Source of the DNA: Spongiihabitans sp963422685
GTDB lineage: Bacteria; Pseudomonadota; Gammaproteobacteria; Arenicellales; Poriferihabitantaceae
Direction of reading: 5' to 3'
Length of the DNA stretch: 64,000 nt
Assembly: GCA_963422685.1 (NCBI GenBank)
Contig: OY730442.1
Location: 186,001-250,000, forward strand
Position 1 is the first letter of the stretch, and each line of letters starts with the position of its first letter. Shown here piece after piece: positions 16,810 to 24,564 of this stretch. The notes beneath the pieces were generated by a model that saw nothing but the letters and a program-made list of their open reading frames with translations, was not told where the DNA came from and ran no database searches. The position numbers and the translations under genes were made by a program.

Positions 16810-17766
16810 GTGCACCACGATTTCAATGAAGTACTCAAAACCCATGGCTGCTTTCCGCTGCGCCGGACCCGATTATCTGAATTGCAGCTCAATATCGGCT
16901 ACCTGTGCAATCAGGCCTGCGAGCACTGCCACGTAGAAGCCGGACCAAAGAGAACAGAGATGATGACCTGGGAAACCATGGAGAAAATTCTCGGGTGGGC
17001 GAAACACAACCACATCAAAGCGGTGGACATTACCGGCGGTGCGCCGGAAATGATCCCGCACTTCCGCGATTTTTGTGATGGATTTATTGCGCAAGGAATA
17101 AACATTACATCGCGCTGCAATATTACGGTGATGTATGAACCGAATCAGGGAGATCTGGCACAGTGGTATGCCGCCAGGAAAATTCGCCTGGTTTGCTCGC
17201 TGCCGTGCTATACCCCAAAGAATGTTGATCAACAGCGCGGCAAGGGCGTATTCGGAAAAAGCATCTCGGGTTTACAGGCATTCAACGCCGTAGGTTATGG
17301 CAGAGCTGCCGACCTGACCATCGACCTGGTTTACAACCCGATTGACGCCGTATTGCCCCCTGATCAAATCGAATTACAAAATGATTACAAATGCCGACTG
17401 AAACAGGATTTTGATATTGATTTCAATAATCTGTTAACCATAACCAATCTTCCTATCAACCGCTTTGAGCATTACCTCTATAGAACCGACCAACTGGAAA
17501 GCTACCAGCAATTGCTGGTCGATAATTTCAACCCCGCCACAGTTGCACCCTTAATGTGCCGTCATTTGCTTAGCGTAGACTGGCAGGGTTATGTCTATGA
17601 TTGTGACTTCAATCAGATGCTGGGCTTGCCGTTGGCCGCCACCGGTAAAAAACGACTGTGGGAGATTAGCAGCCGTCAGCTTGACCACGGCCCAGTGGCG
17701 CTGGCCAAACATTGCTTCGGTTGTACGGCGGGTGCAGGCAGTAGCTGCGGCGGTGCTTTAGCCTGA
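16810..17766 (+). CDS. arsS: ArsS-like radical SAM/Cys-rich protein (arsenosugar biosynthesis)
   Basis: The N-terminal half has the CNQACEHC radical-SAM motif followed by HVEAGP, and the C-terminus ends in a CFGCTAGAGSSCGG cluster. This combination marks the ArsS family, which attaches a 5'-deoxyadenosyl group to dimethylarsenate in arsenosugar synthesis. The length of 318 residues is typical. I take the GTG at 16810 because AGGGG lies about seven bases before it. No arsM methyltransferase or ArsR regulator is visible nearby, so the pathway partner must lie elsewhere if the role holds. In some genomes the C-terminal end carries selenocysteine; here it ends Gly-Gly-Ala-Leu-Ala with a normal stop. 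Confidence 0.8.
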   Translation: MHHDFNEVLKTHGCFPLRRTRLSELQLNIGYLCNQACEHCHVEAGPKRTEMMTWETMEKILGWAKHNHIKAVDITGGAPEMIPHFRDFCDGFIAQGINITSRCNITVMYEPNQGDLAQWYAARKIRLVCSLPCYTPKNVDQQRGKGVFGKSISGLQAFNAVGYGRAADLTIDLVYNPIDAVLPPDQIELQNDYKCRLKQDFDIDFNNLLTITNLPINRFEHYLYRTDQLESYQQLLVDNFNPATVAPLMCRHLLSVDWQGYVYDCDFNQMLGLPLAATGKKRLWEISSRQLDHGPVALAKHCFGCTAGAGSSCGGALA

Positions 17767-17831
17767 TAAGCGACCCGACTGCAACGGATGGTGGACAAAT
17801 ATCGCTGCCGGGACTGGCCCGCCCGGGGCCT

Positions 17832-18287
17832 TTACGGGACTGTGGCCCAGGGTTGAGTGAAGACCCAAAGCAACACCAGATAGCGGGTGAATTTACCGAA
17901 AAATATCATTGCGGCACTTGGCCAGAATGGAAGCCGCAAATATCCAGCGGCCAGGCACAAAGGATCGCCTATTACTGGCATCCAGCTAAACAGCAAAACC
18001 GGTACCCCCCATTTTTTAACCCGTATCAGGGAGGTATGCTCCAGCTTGAAGAATTTCTGAATTCGGTTATGCCAGGAGAATCCGGCCAAACCCCGATGTA
18101 GTACAACGCCCATCAGGAATGTAATGATTCCACCCATGGTATTACCCATGGTTGCCACGGCCAGCAATGAAGAAAAACTGTGCTGGCTGGATTGATAGAG
18201 GTAGTACAGTAACACCTCCACCCCGCCGGGAACCAGGGTAGAGGCGAGTAGTGACCCGATGAAAAGAGACGTCAATTGGCTGAGCAT
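17832..18287 (-). CDS. yqaA: YqaA family membrane protein (DedA-related)
   Basis: This is a 151-residue polytopic inner-membrane protein with three or four hydrophobic segments. Family-like landmarks are LVPGGVEVLLYY near the N-terminus, ATMGNTMGG, and WMPVIGDPLCLAAGYLRL, which match E. coli YqaA (SNARE-associated/VTT domain). The biochemical role of YqaA is unknown; DedA relatives are thought to act in lipid or ion homeostasis. It converges on the arsS-like gene. Confidence 0.8.
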   Translation of the reverse strand: MLSQLTSLFIGSLLASTLVPGGVEVLLYYLYQSSQHSFSSLLAVATMGNTMGGIITFLMGVVLHRGLAGFSWHNRIQKFFKLEHTSLIRVKKWGVPVLLFSWMPVIGDPLCLAAGYLRLPFWPSAAMIFFGKFTRYLVLLWVFTQPWATVP

Positions 18288-18400
18288 TGTGATTGCGGAA
18301 GGCTTTGATTATTCTCTTGGTAAAGAGCGCTCCCGTCATATTCTGCGCTCAGGATGCCTCAATCTTTACGCATTCTCATATCCCCGGATATTAAAAAGTG

Positions 18401-18766
18401 CTAAAACGCCCACTCCATGAACTTACCGACGAAATCAGCCACGCCGCGAGCAAATTCACTCTCCAATGGAAATGACAGCATACCCATTACCGAATAACCC
18501 AGTATCCACGGCATGATATAAAACCGGATCATGTAAAAAAACCATGCCACGAACAGCGGCCTGAATGGCTCAATCAAAAAACCCGGCGTGACCGGAGAAA
18601 AAATTCGTAACAAAGGATTGGTTGAGCGAACAAAAAAGCGCATAAAGAAAAACGAACTGTCCTGGGGCAAAAACAACCCCATGGCAAAGCGCCCGATCAG
18701 CGTCCACATAATCATGCCCAGTATATAATCCAGCACGATTACCCAGATCGGGAAGTTTTCAATCAT
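18401..18766 (-). CDS. Small YggT-like membrane protein
   Basis: This 121-residue protein has hydrophobic segments at about residues 8-30, 65-90 and 85-105 and a central FFVRSTNPLLRIFSPVTPG stretch. The pattern of an Arg-rich loop followed by NPLLR and a proline resembles YggT-family membrane proteins, whose function is not established. It lies between yqaA and a strong terminator, on the same strand as the symporter genes but separated from them by that terminator. The function is not known. Confidence 0.55.
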   Translation of the reverse strand: MIENFPIWVIVLDYILGMIMWTLIGRFAMGLFLPQDSSFFFMRFFVRSTNPLLRIFSPVTPGFLIEPFRPLFVAWFFYMIRFYIMPWILGYSVMGMLSFPLESEFARGVADFVGKFMEWAF

Positions 18767-18800
18767 TACAATTTCTCCCGAACTTTATCTGGTGATTATA

Positions 18801-18839
18801 AAACAGGAAAGCCGGAGCCTAGCTCCGGCTTTCCTGTTT
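18801..18839 (-). terminator. Strong hairpin between symporter and YggT-like gene
   Basis: A perfect inverted repeat with an 18-bp stem (AAACAGGAAAGCCGGAGC pairs with its complement) and a three-base CTA loop. It lies 17 bp beyond the symporter stop codon and 35 bp before the YggT-like start. AAAC at the left foot and GTTT at the right foot give short T runs in either direction. Confidence 0.85.
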
Positions 18840-18855
18840 ACTGCGAGGGTAAAAC

Positions 18856-20670
18856 TTAATGCGTGGAACTAAGTACAGTATCACCAGCAGGCACACGGAT
18901 TTCATCCACCATTGCCTGAGTTTCTGCATCGGGTTCCGCCGTCATCAATGAAACCACTACCATGGCAATCAGACTCACCGGCATACCGATGATTCCGAAT
19001 CGCAAGTGATCAATACCCAGCCACGGGTCATTGCCAAGGAATGCCGGGGCCACGTAATACAGATACGCACTGCCTGCGATGAAGCCACACAACATGCCCG
19101 CCAGCGCACCAGGACGATTGGCGCGTTTCCACCAGATTCCCAATACGATGGGGAAGAACAGGCCGGAACATGCAAAGTCGAAAGCCCACGCCACCGCACC
19201 CAGGATGCTGGTGAGTTTGAGGCTGGCCACGAACGCACCGGCCCCACCTATTGCTAACAACAAGGTACGGGCAACCAGCAGGCGGGTTCTGGTTTCAGCT
19301 TTTGGATCAATGATTTTGTAGTACAAATCGTGGGACAGCGCATTTGCAATCGCCAGTAGCAAGCCATCCGCTGTTGACATCGCCGCAGCCATGCCGCCTG
19401 CGGCCACCAGACCCGAAATCACATAGGGCAAACCTGCGATTTCCGGCGTCGCCAGTACCACGATATCGCCGCGCATGAAGAACTCATTGATTTGTAATAA
19501 ACCATCGCCGTTGGCGTCGATAATCTGGACAAACCCGATATTCGCCCACTTCTGCACCCATTCCAGCGCGTTCACCTCGGCGATGGACTTACCGATAATG
19601 CCTGTGGCCAGATTGGGATCCAGAACCTGAAGTTTGGTAAATGTAGCCAGTGCAGGCGCGGTGAAATACAGCAGGAAGATGAAGAACAGCGACCATGCCA
19701 CCGATTGTCGCGCAGCATGGACGGACGGTGTGGTGAAGTAGCGCATCAGGATGTGTGGCAATGAAGCGGTGCCCGCCATCATGCACAATACCAGCGTGAC
19801 GAACTTCCAGGAATCCCCGGCTGCGGCATGGGCCGTACTCAATGCTTTAAGCCCTTTCTTCGCGCCTTCAACCGCTTCCAATCCGCCCAGATTGTACATC
19901 GCTTCGAGTTCGCCGATGCGGGTAACTGCGTCGCCGTATACCAGTTGGGGAATCAATCCGAAGCCCTGTTTATTAGACATCCAGAATACCGGTACGAGAT
20001 AAGCGATGATCAATACGATGTATTGCGCGACCTGGGTCCAGGTAACCGCCCGCATTCCCCCCAGCATGGAACACAGCAGGATGCCCAGCAGACCAAACCA
20101 GACACCGACTTCAAATGGAATTTGCAGTGCCCGGGCTGCGATGGTTCCGGTGGCGTTGATCTGTGCAGTTACATAGGTAAACGATGCCACAGTCAGCACC
20201 ACAACCGCGAAGAATCGCGCCAGGTTGCCACCGTACCGTGTGCCGATGAAATCCGGAACAGTGTAGCAACCGAACTTGCGCAGATAGGGCGCCATCAATG
20301 CGGCCACCAGTACATATCCACCCGTCCAGCCCACTACGAACGCCAAATAGCTGTGACCGCCGAAGTAAATACCGCCGGCCATCGCCACGAAAGAGGCGCC
20401 AGACATCCAGTCCGCCGCCGTGGCCATGCCGTTGAACACGGCGGGCACCTGACGGCCGGCCACATAATAGGCATCAACCTGCATGGTGCGTGACAGCCAG
20501 CCGATACCGGCATAGATAAGCACCGTGAACGCCACAAACAAAATGCCGATGGTGTCCGCACCCATGCCCATCTGCTCCAGCACCGCCATGAGCAGGACGA
20601 AAAGTAAAAATCCACCGGTATACAGGCCATAGACCTTGGGCAGATTGTCGATAAAATCGCCTTTAATCAT
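18856..20670 (-). CDS. Sodium:solute symporter, VC_2705-type large subunit
   Basis: This is a 604-residue SSS-family transporter with about 13 hydrophobic segments. AGRQVPAVFNGMATAADWMSG and the AAGGMAAAMSTADGLLLAI segment are typical of ActP/VC_2705-like sodium symporters, which take up acetate or related organic acids; the substrate cannot be read from sequence. A canonical EF-hand loop, DANGDGLLQINE (residues 385-396), sits between two membrane helices. The gene starts one base after the small-subunit gene ends, so the two form an operon. It is longer than classical SSS proteins because of the loops around residues 240-285 and 350-400. Confidence 0.9.
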   Translation of the reverse strand: MIKGDFIDNLPKVYGLYTGGFLLFVLLMAVLEQMGMGADTIGILFVAFTVLIYAGIGWLSRTMQVDAYYVAGRQVPAVFNGMATAADWMSGASFVAMAGGIYFGGHSYLAFVVGWTGGYVLVAALMAPYLRKFGCYTVPDFIGTRYGGNLARFFAVVVLTVASFTYVTAQINATGTIAARALQIPFEVGVWFGLLGILLCSMLGGMRAVTWTQVAQYIVLIIAYLVPVFWMSNKQGFGLIPQLVYGDAVTRIGELEAMYNLGGLEAVEGAKKGLKALSTAHAAAGDSWKFVTLVLCMMAGTASLPHILMRYFTTPSVHAARQSVAWSLFFIFLLYFTAPALATFTKLQVLDPNLATGIIGKSIAEVNALEWVQKWANIGFVQIIDANGDGLLQINEFFMRGDIVVLATPEIAGLPYVISGLVAAGGMAAAMSTADGLLLAIANALSHDLYYKIIDPKAETRTRLLVARTLLLAIGGAGAFVASLKLTSILGAVAWAFDFACSGLFFPIVLGIWWKRANRPGALAGMLCGFIAGSAYLYYVAPAFLGNDPWLGIDHLRFGIIGMPVSLIAMVVVSLMTAEPDAETQAMVDEIRVPAGDTVLSSTH

Positions 20671-20671
20671 T

Positions 20672-20932
20672 TTACAGATCCTCCGCGAAACCAGTTTCCT
20701 GGTCTATTTTATGCTGCACTCTGACGAACCAGAAAATCAGGACTACAAAAATTACTTCGGAACCCTGCGCCGCCATGTAATAGCCCAGTGGAAAACCTAA
20801 AAACGACAATGCGTTTAGTGCGTTGGCAAACCAGTGAACCAGGAAAGAAAATACAAACCATATACTAAGCGTGATGATCATCAGGCGTTTGGTGCGCTCC
20901 CAATGAGCCGCTCTTTGGCGTGAATCAGTCAT
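20672..20932 (-). CDS. Symporter small subunit (DUF4212)
   Basis: An 86-residue protein with two membrane helices (about residues 16-36 and 45-70) separated by a FLGFPLGYYMAAQGSE segment, the hallmark of the DUF4212 small subunit found upstream of VC_2705-type symporters. Its stop codon lies one base before the symporter ATG, which suggests translational coupling. By family knowledge it pairs with the large subunit in the inner membrane. Confidence 0.9.
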   Translation of the reverse strand: MTDSRQRAAHWERTKRLMIITLSIWFVFSFLVHWFANALNALSFLGFPLGYYMAAQGSEVIFVVLIFWFVRVQHKIDQETGFAEDL

Positions 20933-21090
20933 ACATATTCCTCAAAGAAGATAGTGGTGAAAAAATTAATAACAAATACAAATATTTCCGGGTGTTACGA
21001 CCCCCAATAATAGCGACAAGTAATTGATATGTCACCCTTGAAATAAGATAAAATTCTTGGTTTAACCAGCGGATATTCAAGCTAATTACA

Positions 21091-21795
21091 GTGGTTTTTT
21101 TATCAAAAACAATAATAAAACTTTTTAACGCGCTGATTTTATATAGATCTCGGTCAAAGATTTCCTGGAAAGTGTTTGCAGACTATGTAGGCATTGGTAG
21201 AAGCGATAAAACACCGCACTTAACCAATCCCGAGTCACTTGGACAATTTATACAGACCCGGGCAAGTCATATCGCCCAAACCTCTCTTTATGGATATTTG
21301 CGCACCCGGGCCGGCACGCGCTACCCGGAATTGTTCGAAAACCCCAACATACTACTGTCCATTAATATGGCGAAGTGGCAGATCTGGCTGGCCTGTCTCT
21401 CGGATTTAACCATCTATATTGGCGGGTTAATTCACCAGCGCACCGGTGCCAATTCAAACCACATCAGCCGGTTGTTATGCCCGGTGATGGATGAAATATT
21501 AAACAGCACCGGCATACCGGAAGAAGCCTCTGCGAAGTTTCCAGATACTGCGCAGAGTCTAAGGCAGCGCATCGCCAACTGCGATTACACAACCATCACG
21601 GACGATGAATTTGCCTTCAGTAAAAGTCCTGAATCGCTTTTCTACTGGGCGCCGGTGGCCGACCAGCTAAAAAACAAAGACGAAGAGATTGTAAAAAACT
21701 CGGTGCGCTTCCGCTGGCAGGAAATTCGGCGCTGCGCCAGAAAACTTTTACAGGCAGATACGTTGATGGAATCAACCTGGCGTCTTGATAAATGA
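21091..21795 (+). CDS. Uncharacterised protein coupled to amidase
   Basis: A 234-residue protein read from a GTG at 21091. I do not recognise a named domain, although YGYLRTRAGTRYPELFENP and the KWQIWLACLSDLTIYIGG helix look conserved rather than random. It is mostly helical, has one moderately hydrophobic segment (about residues 95-112), no signal peptide, and a C-terminal RFRWQEIRRCARKLLQAD helix. A possible promoter is TTGATA at 21024 and TAAAAT at 21049, with a long 19-bp spacer. Its TGA overlaps the amidase ATG (ATGA at 21792), so the two are very likely translated together and may work together. The GTG start is uncertain; the region is AT-rich upstream. Confidence 0.7.
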   Translation: MVFLSKTIIKLFNALILYRSRSKISWKVFADYVGIGRSDKTPHLTNPESLGQFIQTRASHIAQTSLYGYLRTRAGTRYPELFENPNILLSINMAKWQIWLACLSDLTIYIGGLIHQRTGANSNHISRLLCPVMDEILNSTGIPEEASAKFPDTAQSLRQRIANCDYTTITDDEFAFSKSPESLFYWAPVADQLKNKDEEIVKNSVRFRWQEIRRCARKLLQADTLMESTWRLDK

Positions 21796-23246
21796 ACCCG
21801 GTTTCTGAACTGATCAAAATGCCGGCCACCCAAATCGTGGGGCTGCTAAAAGCAAAAAAGGTATCGAGTATGGAGCTGCTCAATGAGGTGGAGGCGCGGA
21901 TTCAATCGATAGACTCATCGATCAATGCCTTGCCCACGCTGTGTTTTGAGCGTGCTCGCGCCCATGCAGAAATAATGGATTCGGCAAAATCGCATAAAAA
22001 ATCACAGGCCGGCGTACTGGCTGGCATCCCGGTACCGATAAAGGACTTGACCGATGTGGCCGGGGTTAAAACTACATTTGGGTCGGCGGTTTATACTGAT
22101 AATATTTCCGCCCGGTCAGATATTCTGGTTGAGCACCTCGAACGGCAGGGCGGCATTATTTACGCCAAATCCAATACCCCTGAATTTGGAACCGGCGGCA
22201 ATACCTATAACAAGGTTTTCGGCATGACCCGCAATCCATGGAATCAGGAATTGAGTGTGGCCGGGTCATCCGGCGGCGCGGCGGCGGCCCTGGCTACCGG
22301 CATGGCCTGGCTGGCGCACGGCTCTGATATGGGCGGTTCTTTGCGAAACCCTGCGAGCTTTTGCGGCGTCACCGGATTGCGACCCGGCATTGGACGGGTC
22401 GCATCCACGCCCAGGTCAGACGTGATCGATACGCTTGCTACAAACGGCCCCATGGCCAGAAACGTAGCCGACCTTGCGCTCATGCTGGACGCCATGTGTG
22501 GTCACGAACCGCTGGACCCATTGTCCATACCAAAGCCGGAAACCACTTTTCTGCGTGCCGCATCCAGACCCGCATTACCCAAATCCATCGCTTATTCGCT
22601 GACACTTGGCATTACCCCGGTGGATGCACAGGTTGAGCAGGTATTTATGCGGGCCATGGAGAAAATCGCAGACGCCGGCACTGTGGTTGAAGAAAAGTCA
22701 CCGGATTTTAATGGCCTGCATGAAATTTTCCATACCTTGCGCGCATATAGCTATGCCTCGAGCCTGGGCGACTTGTTAAAGCACCACGAACCGCAATTGA
22801 ACCCCCATGTGATCTGGAATATCGAAGCGGGCTTGAAACTGACGCTGAACGACGTGATACGCGCGCAAACCCGGCGGGTTGAGCTGGTGAGGCGGGTGCA
22901 AAAGTTTTTTCATGAAAACGAGCTGCTGTTAACCCCGGCCACGGTTGTGCCGCCGTACCCGGTGCTCCAGACCCATGTAACCGAGTGCAATGGTGAAAAA
23001 TTTGACAACTACTATCAATGGCTGTCAATCGCCTATGCGTTCACTACGGCCCTGTGCCCGGCGATGTCATTGCCATGCGGTTTTACCGAGCATGGCCTGC
23101 CGGTGGGATTGCAGATTGCGTCAAAGGCTTACGGCGAGGCATCCATGCTTTGTGCCGCAGCCGCGCTGGAATATATTTTTGGCATGAATAAACTTGTACC
23201 CATTCACCCGAAGCCAGCAGCGATGCGCCCAAACCGCAACCTGTGA
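21792..23246 (+). CDS. Amidase signature family hydrolase
   Basis: A 484-residue amidase-signature enzyme. The Ser-cisSer-Lys triad is visible: Lys in PVPIKDLTD, the cis-Ser in the GGSLRNPAS segment and the nucleophile in AGSSGGAAAALATG. The family hydrolyses diverse amides or aryl-amides; the GatA branch is part of the tRNA amidotransferase, but no gatB/gatC neighbours exist here, so a catabolic or acylamide substrate is more likely. The ATG overlaps the stop of the preceding gene. No signal peptide is seen, so it is expected to be cytoplasmic. Confidence 0.9.
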   Translation: MNPVSELIKMPATQIVGLLKAKKVSSMELLNEVEARIQSIDSSINALPTLCFERARAHAEIMDSAKSHKKSQAGVLAGIPVPIKDLTDVAGVKTTFGSAVYTDNISARSDILVEHLERQGGIIYAKSNTPEFGTGGNTYNKVFGMTRNPWNQELSVAGSSGGAAAALATGMAWLAHGSDMGGSLRNPASFCGVTGLRPGIGRVASTPRSDVIDTLATNGPMARNVADLALMLDAMCGHEPLDPLSIPKPETTFLRAASRPALPKSIAYSLTLGITPVDAQVEQVFMRAMEKIADAGTVVEEKSPDFNGLHEIFHTLRAYSYASSLGDLLKHHEPQLNPHVIWNIEAGLKLTLNDVIRAQTRRVELVRRVQKFFHENELLLTPATVVPPYPVLQTHVTECNGEKFDNYYQWLSIAYAFTTALCPAMSLPCGFTEHGLPVGLQIASKAYGEASMLCAAAALEYIFGMNKLVPIHPKPAAMRPNRNL

Positions 23247-24018
23247 TGCGTCATGACTGTATGAAGATAGTGAATTTCTCAGTATTAGGAAGATATTAAA
23301 AAGCCCAGCATTGGAATTCCCGCCGCTATCCTTCACTGTGTGCTGGTGGAATGTCCCGTCGTTGACGGTCGGGATGCCTGTGATTCGGGGTTTTTGGATC
23401 AAAGGAAAGGCCAGTGGGCGGTCATGTGTTACAAAATTAGGAACAGGGAGGAATTCCGCCGGTCGCCGCCGGCAGGATCACTGGAGGATTGATATGCTGA
23501 CGCAGCATGAAAGCCAATTCCTTTAGCGGATTGAGCACCAGCGGCTGGGGCTGGAACGCCCCGTCGTTACTCACTTGTCCGTATGCGGCGCGACCGGGAG
23601 ACATGAGCGTACAGGGTCACCAGGGTAACAGCGGCGAGTTTGCTGTATTGTTCGATGAACTAATCAACCCGGGCCAAAGCGCAAAGGCGGGCACAGTAAC
23701 AGCGGCTTGCCGTGTTATTCGATGAATTGACGGCGGCGCTGGTTCTCAGACATCTGCATCTGACTCGGAGGGCGCATCATCTTTCATATTCCTCCCGTAA
23801 GTATTTGTCCATGAAAATTCCAAACCGGGAGATTATGTCTCTTTACAAGCGCAAATGGATGCTTTGGCCGTAATTGCAAACTGTCCGCAAGTCAATAATC
23901 CCTGCAATAGCGGAAGCCCTGCGGATGTTCGGGTCATCGTATCTGCATTTCCCCGGGAACCTTGAGCACCCGAATCTGCGGATGGGGCATGGTTCCCTGT
24001 ATTCGCAAAAAAATAAAA
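23247..24018 (+). other. Gene-poor decayed stretch with imperfect direct repeats
   Basis: I see no convincing gene in this stretch. There is a pair of imperfect direct repeats, GTAACAGCGGC followed by TTCGATGAA (about 23625-23660 and 23696-23726), and a ten-codon reading frame at 23494-23526 behind a good GGAGG. After its TAG the same frame stays open for about 30 codons, so this may be the scar of a lost gene. The stretch runs into a dead IS200-type element, so it is probably an insertion hot spot in decay. Confidence 0.5.
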
Positions 24019-24042
24019 TACCCCGCTGCTTGCAGCGGGGTA
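24019..24042 (-). repeat. Perfect 11-bp hairpin at the end of the dead transposase
   Basis: TACCCCGCTGC, a two-base loop and its exact complement form a perfect stem, followed on the minus strand by a T-rich run (TTTTATTTTTTT). It lies just beyond the transposase remnant. It could be the subterminal end hairpin recognised by IS200/IS605 transposases, a rho-independent terminator, or both. The intact stem contrasts with the damaged gene beside it. Confidence 0.75.
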
Positions 24043-24062
24043 GTAAGCGTGCCATCCTGCCA

Positions 24063-24511
24063 GAACAGAGTCAATTGAGGGCCGTGTGATTTCTGATACA
24101 TGCCGCCCTGATTGTTTACATCGTTCCCTGTCATCAATTCATCGCCATGTTTCCCCACCGTACCGACATACCCATCGCTCCAATACTCACCACCCCACAG
24201 CTTCCTCTTTACCTCAGGGCAACAATGGAATATCTCCCAACCCCTTAGTCTCTTAATCCGCACCACCAACTTTGTCACGTCGTACGTGGGAACAGACTGA
24301 ACAAAAAAATCAACCTGATCCCGGTCTGTACCTACCCCCAAAAACTGTAGCTGGTATCGAATCTCCATATCCAGGCAAATTTCATCCGAGCAAATTTCCT
24401 TCGGCTCTCCACCCACTTTCTCATCAAAAACAGCTCTGCGGTACTTCGCAGGAAACACAAGATGGTGCAAAAAAAGGTAACATCATGACTCTTATGGATA
24501 TATTCACTCAT
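24063..24511 (-). pseudogene. tnpA: Degenerate IS200/IS605-type TnpA transposase
   Basis: The N-terminus MSEYIHKSHDVT starts at 24511 behind GAGGAT, then a frameshift near a run of T moves the reading to HHLVFPAKYRRAVFDEKV and on to KLWGGEYWSDGY and PQLTLF. This order is that of Y1 (HUH) transposases that move single-stranded DNA. The normal His-hydrophobic-His motif reads DQVDFFVQS here, so the metal-binding histidines are lost, and the catalytic-Tyr region is also altered. It is therefore inactive on two counts. No tnpB is present. The element lies between the amidase and lhr genes. Confidence 0.85.
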
Positions 24512-24564
24512 ATCCTCACGATACGCCCCAAGCAGCGGAGAATATAACCCCCAGAGATTTAACC

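Noticed and set aside
19828..20493. 221-residue plus-strand frame within the symporter
   Set aside because: It mirrors the symporter coding sequence and has a composition typical of antisense shadows.
21792..23246. GatA subunit of the tRNA amidotransferase
   Set aside because: No gatB or gatC next to it, and the partner gene is unrelated to that complex.
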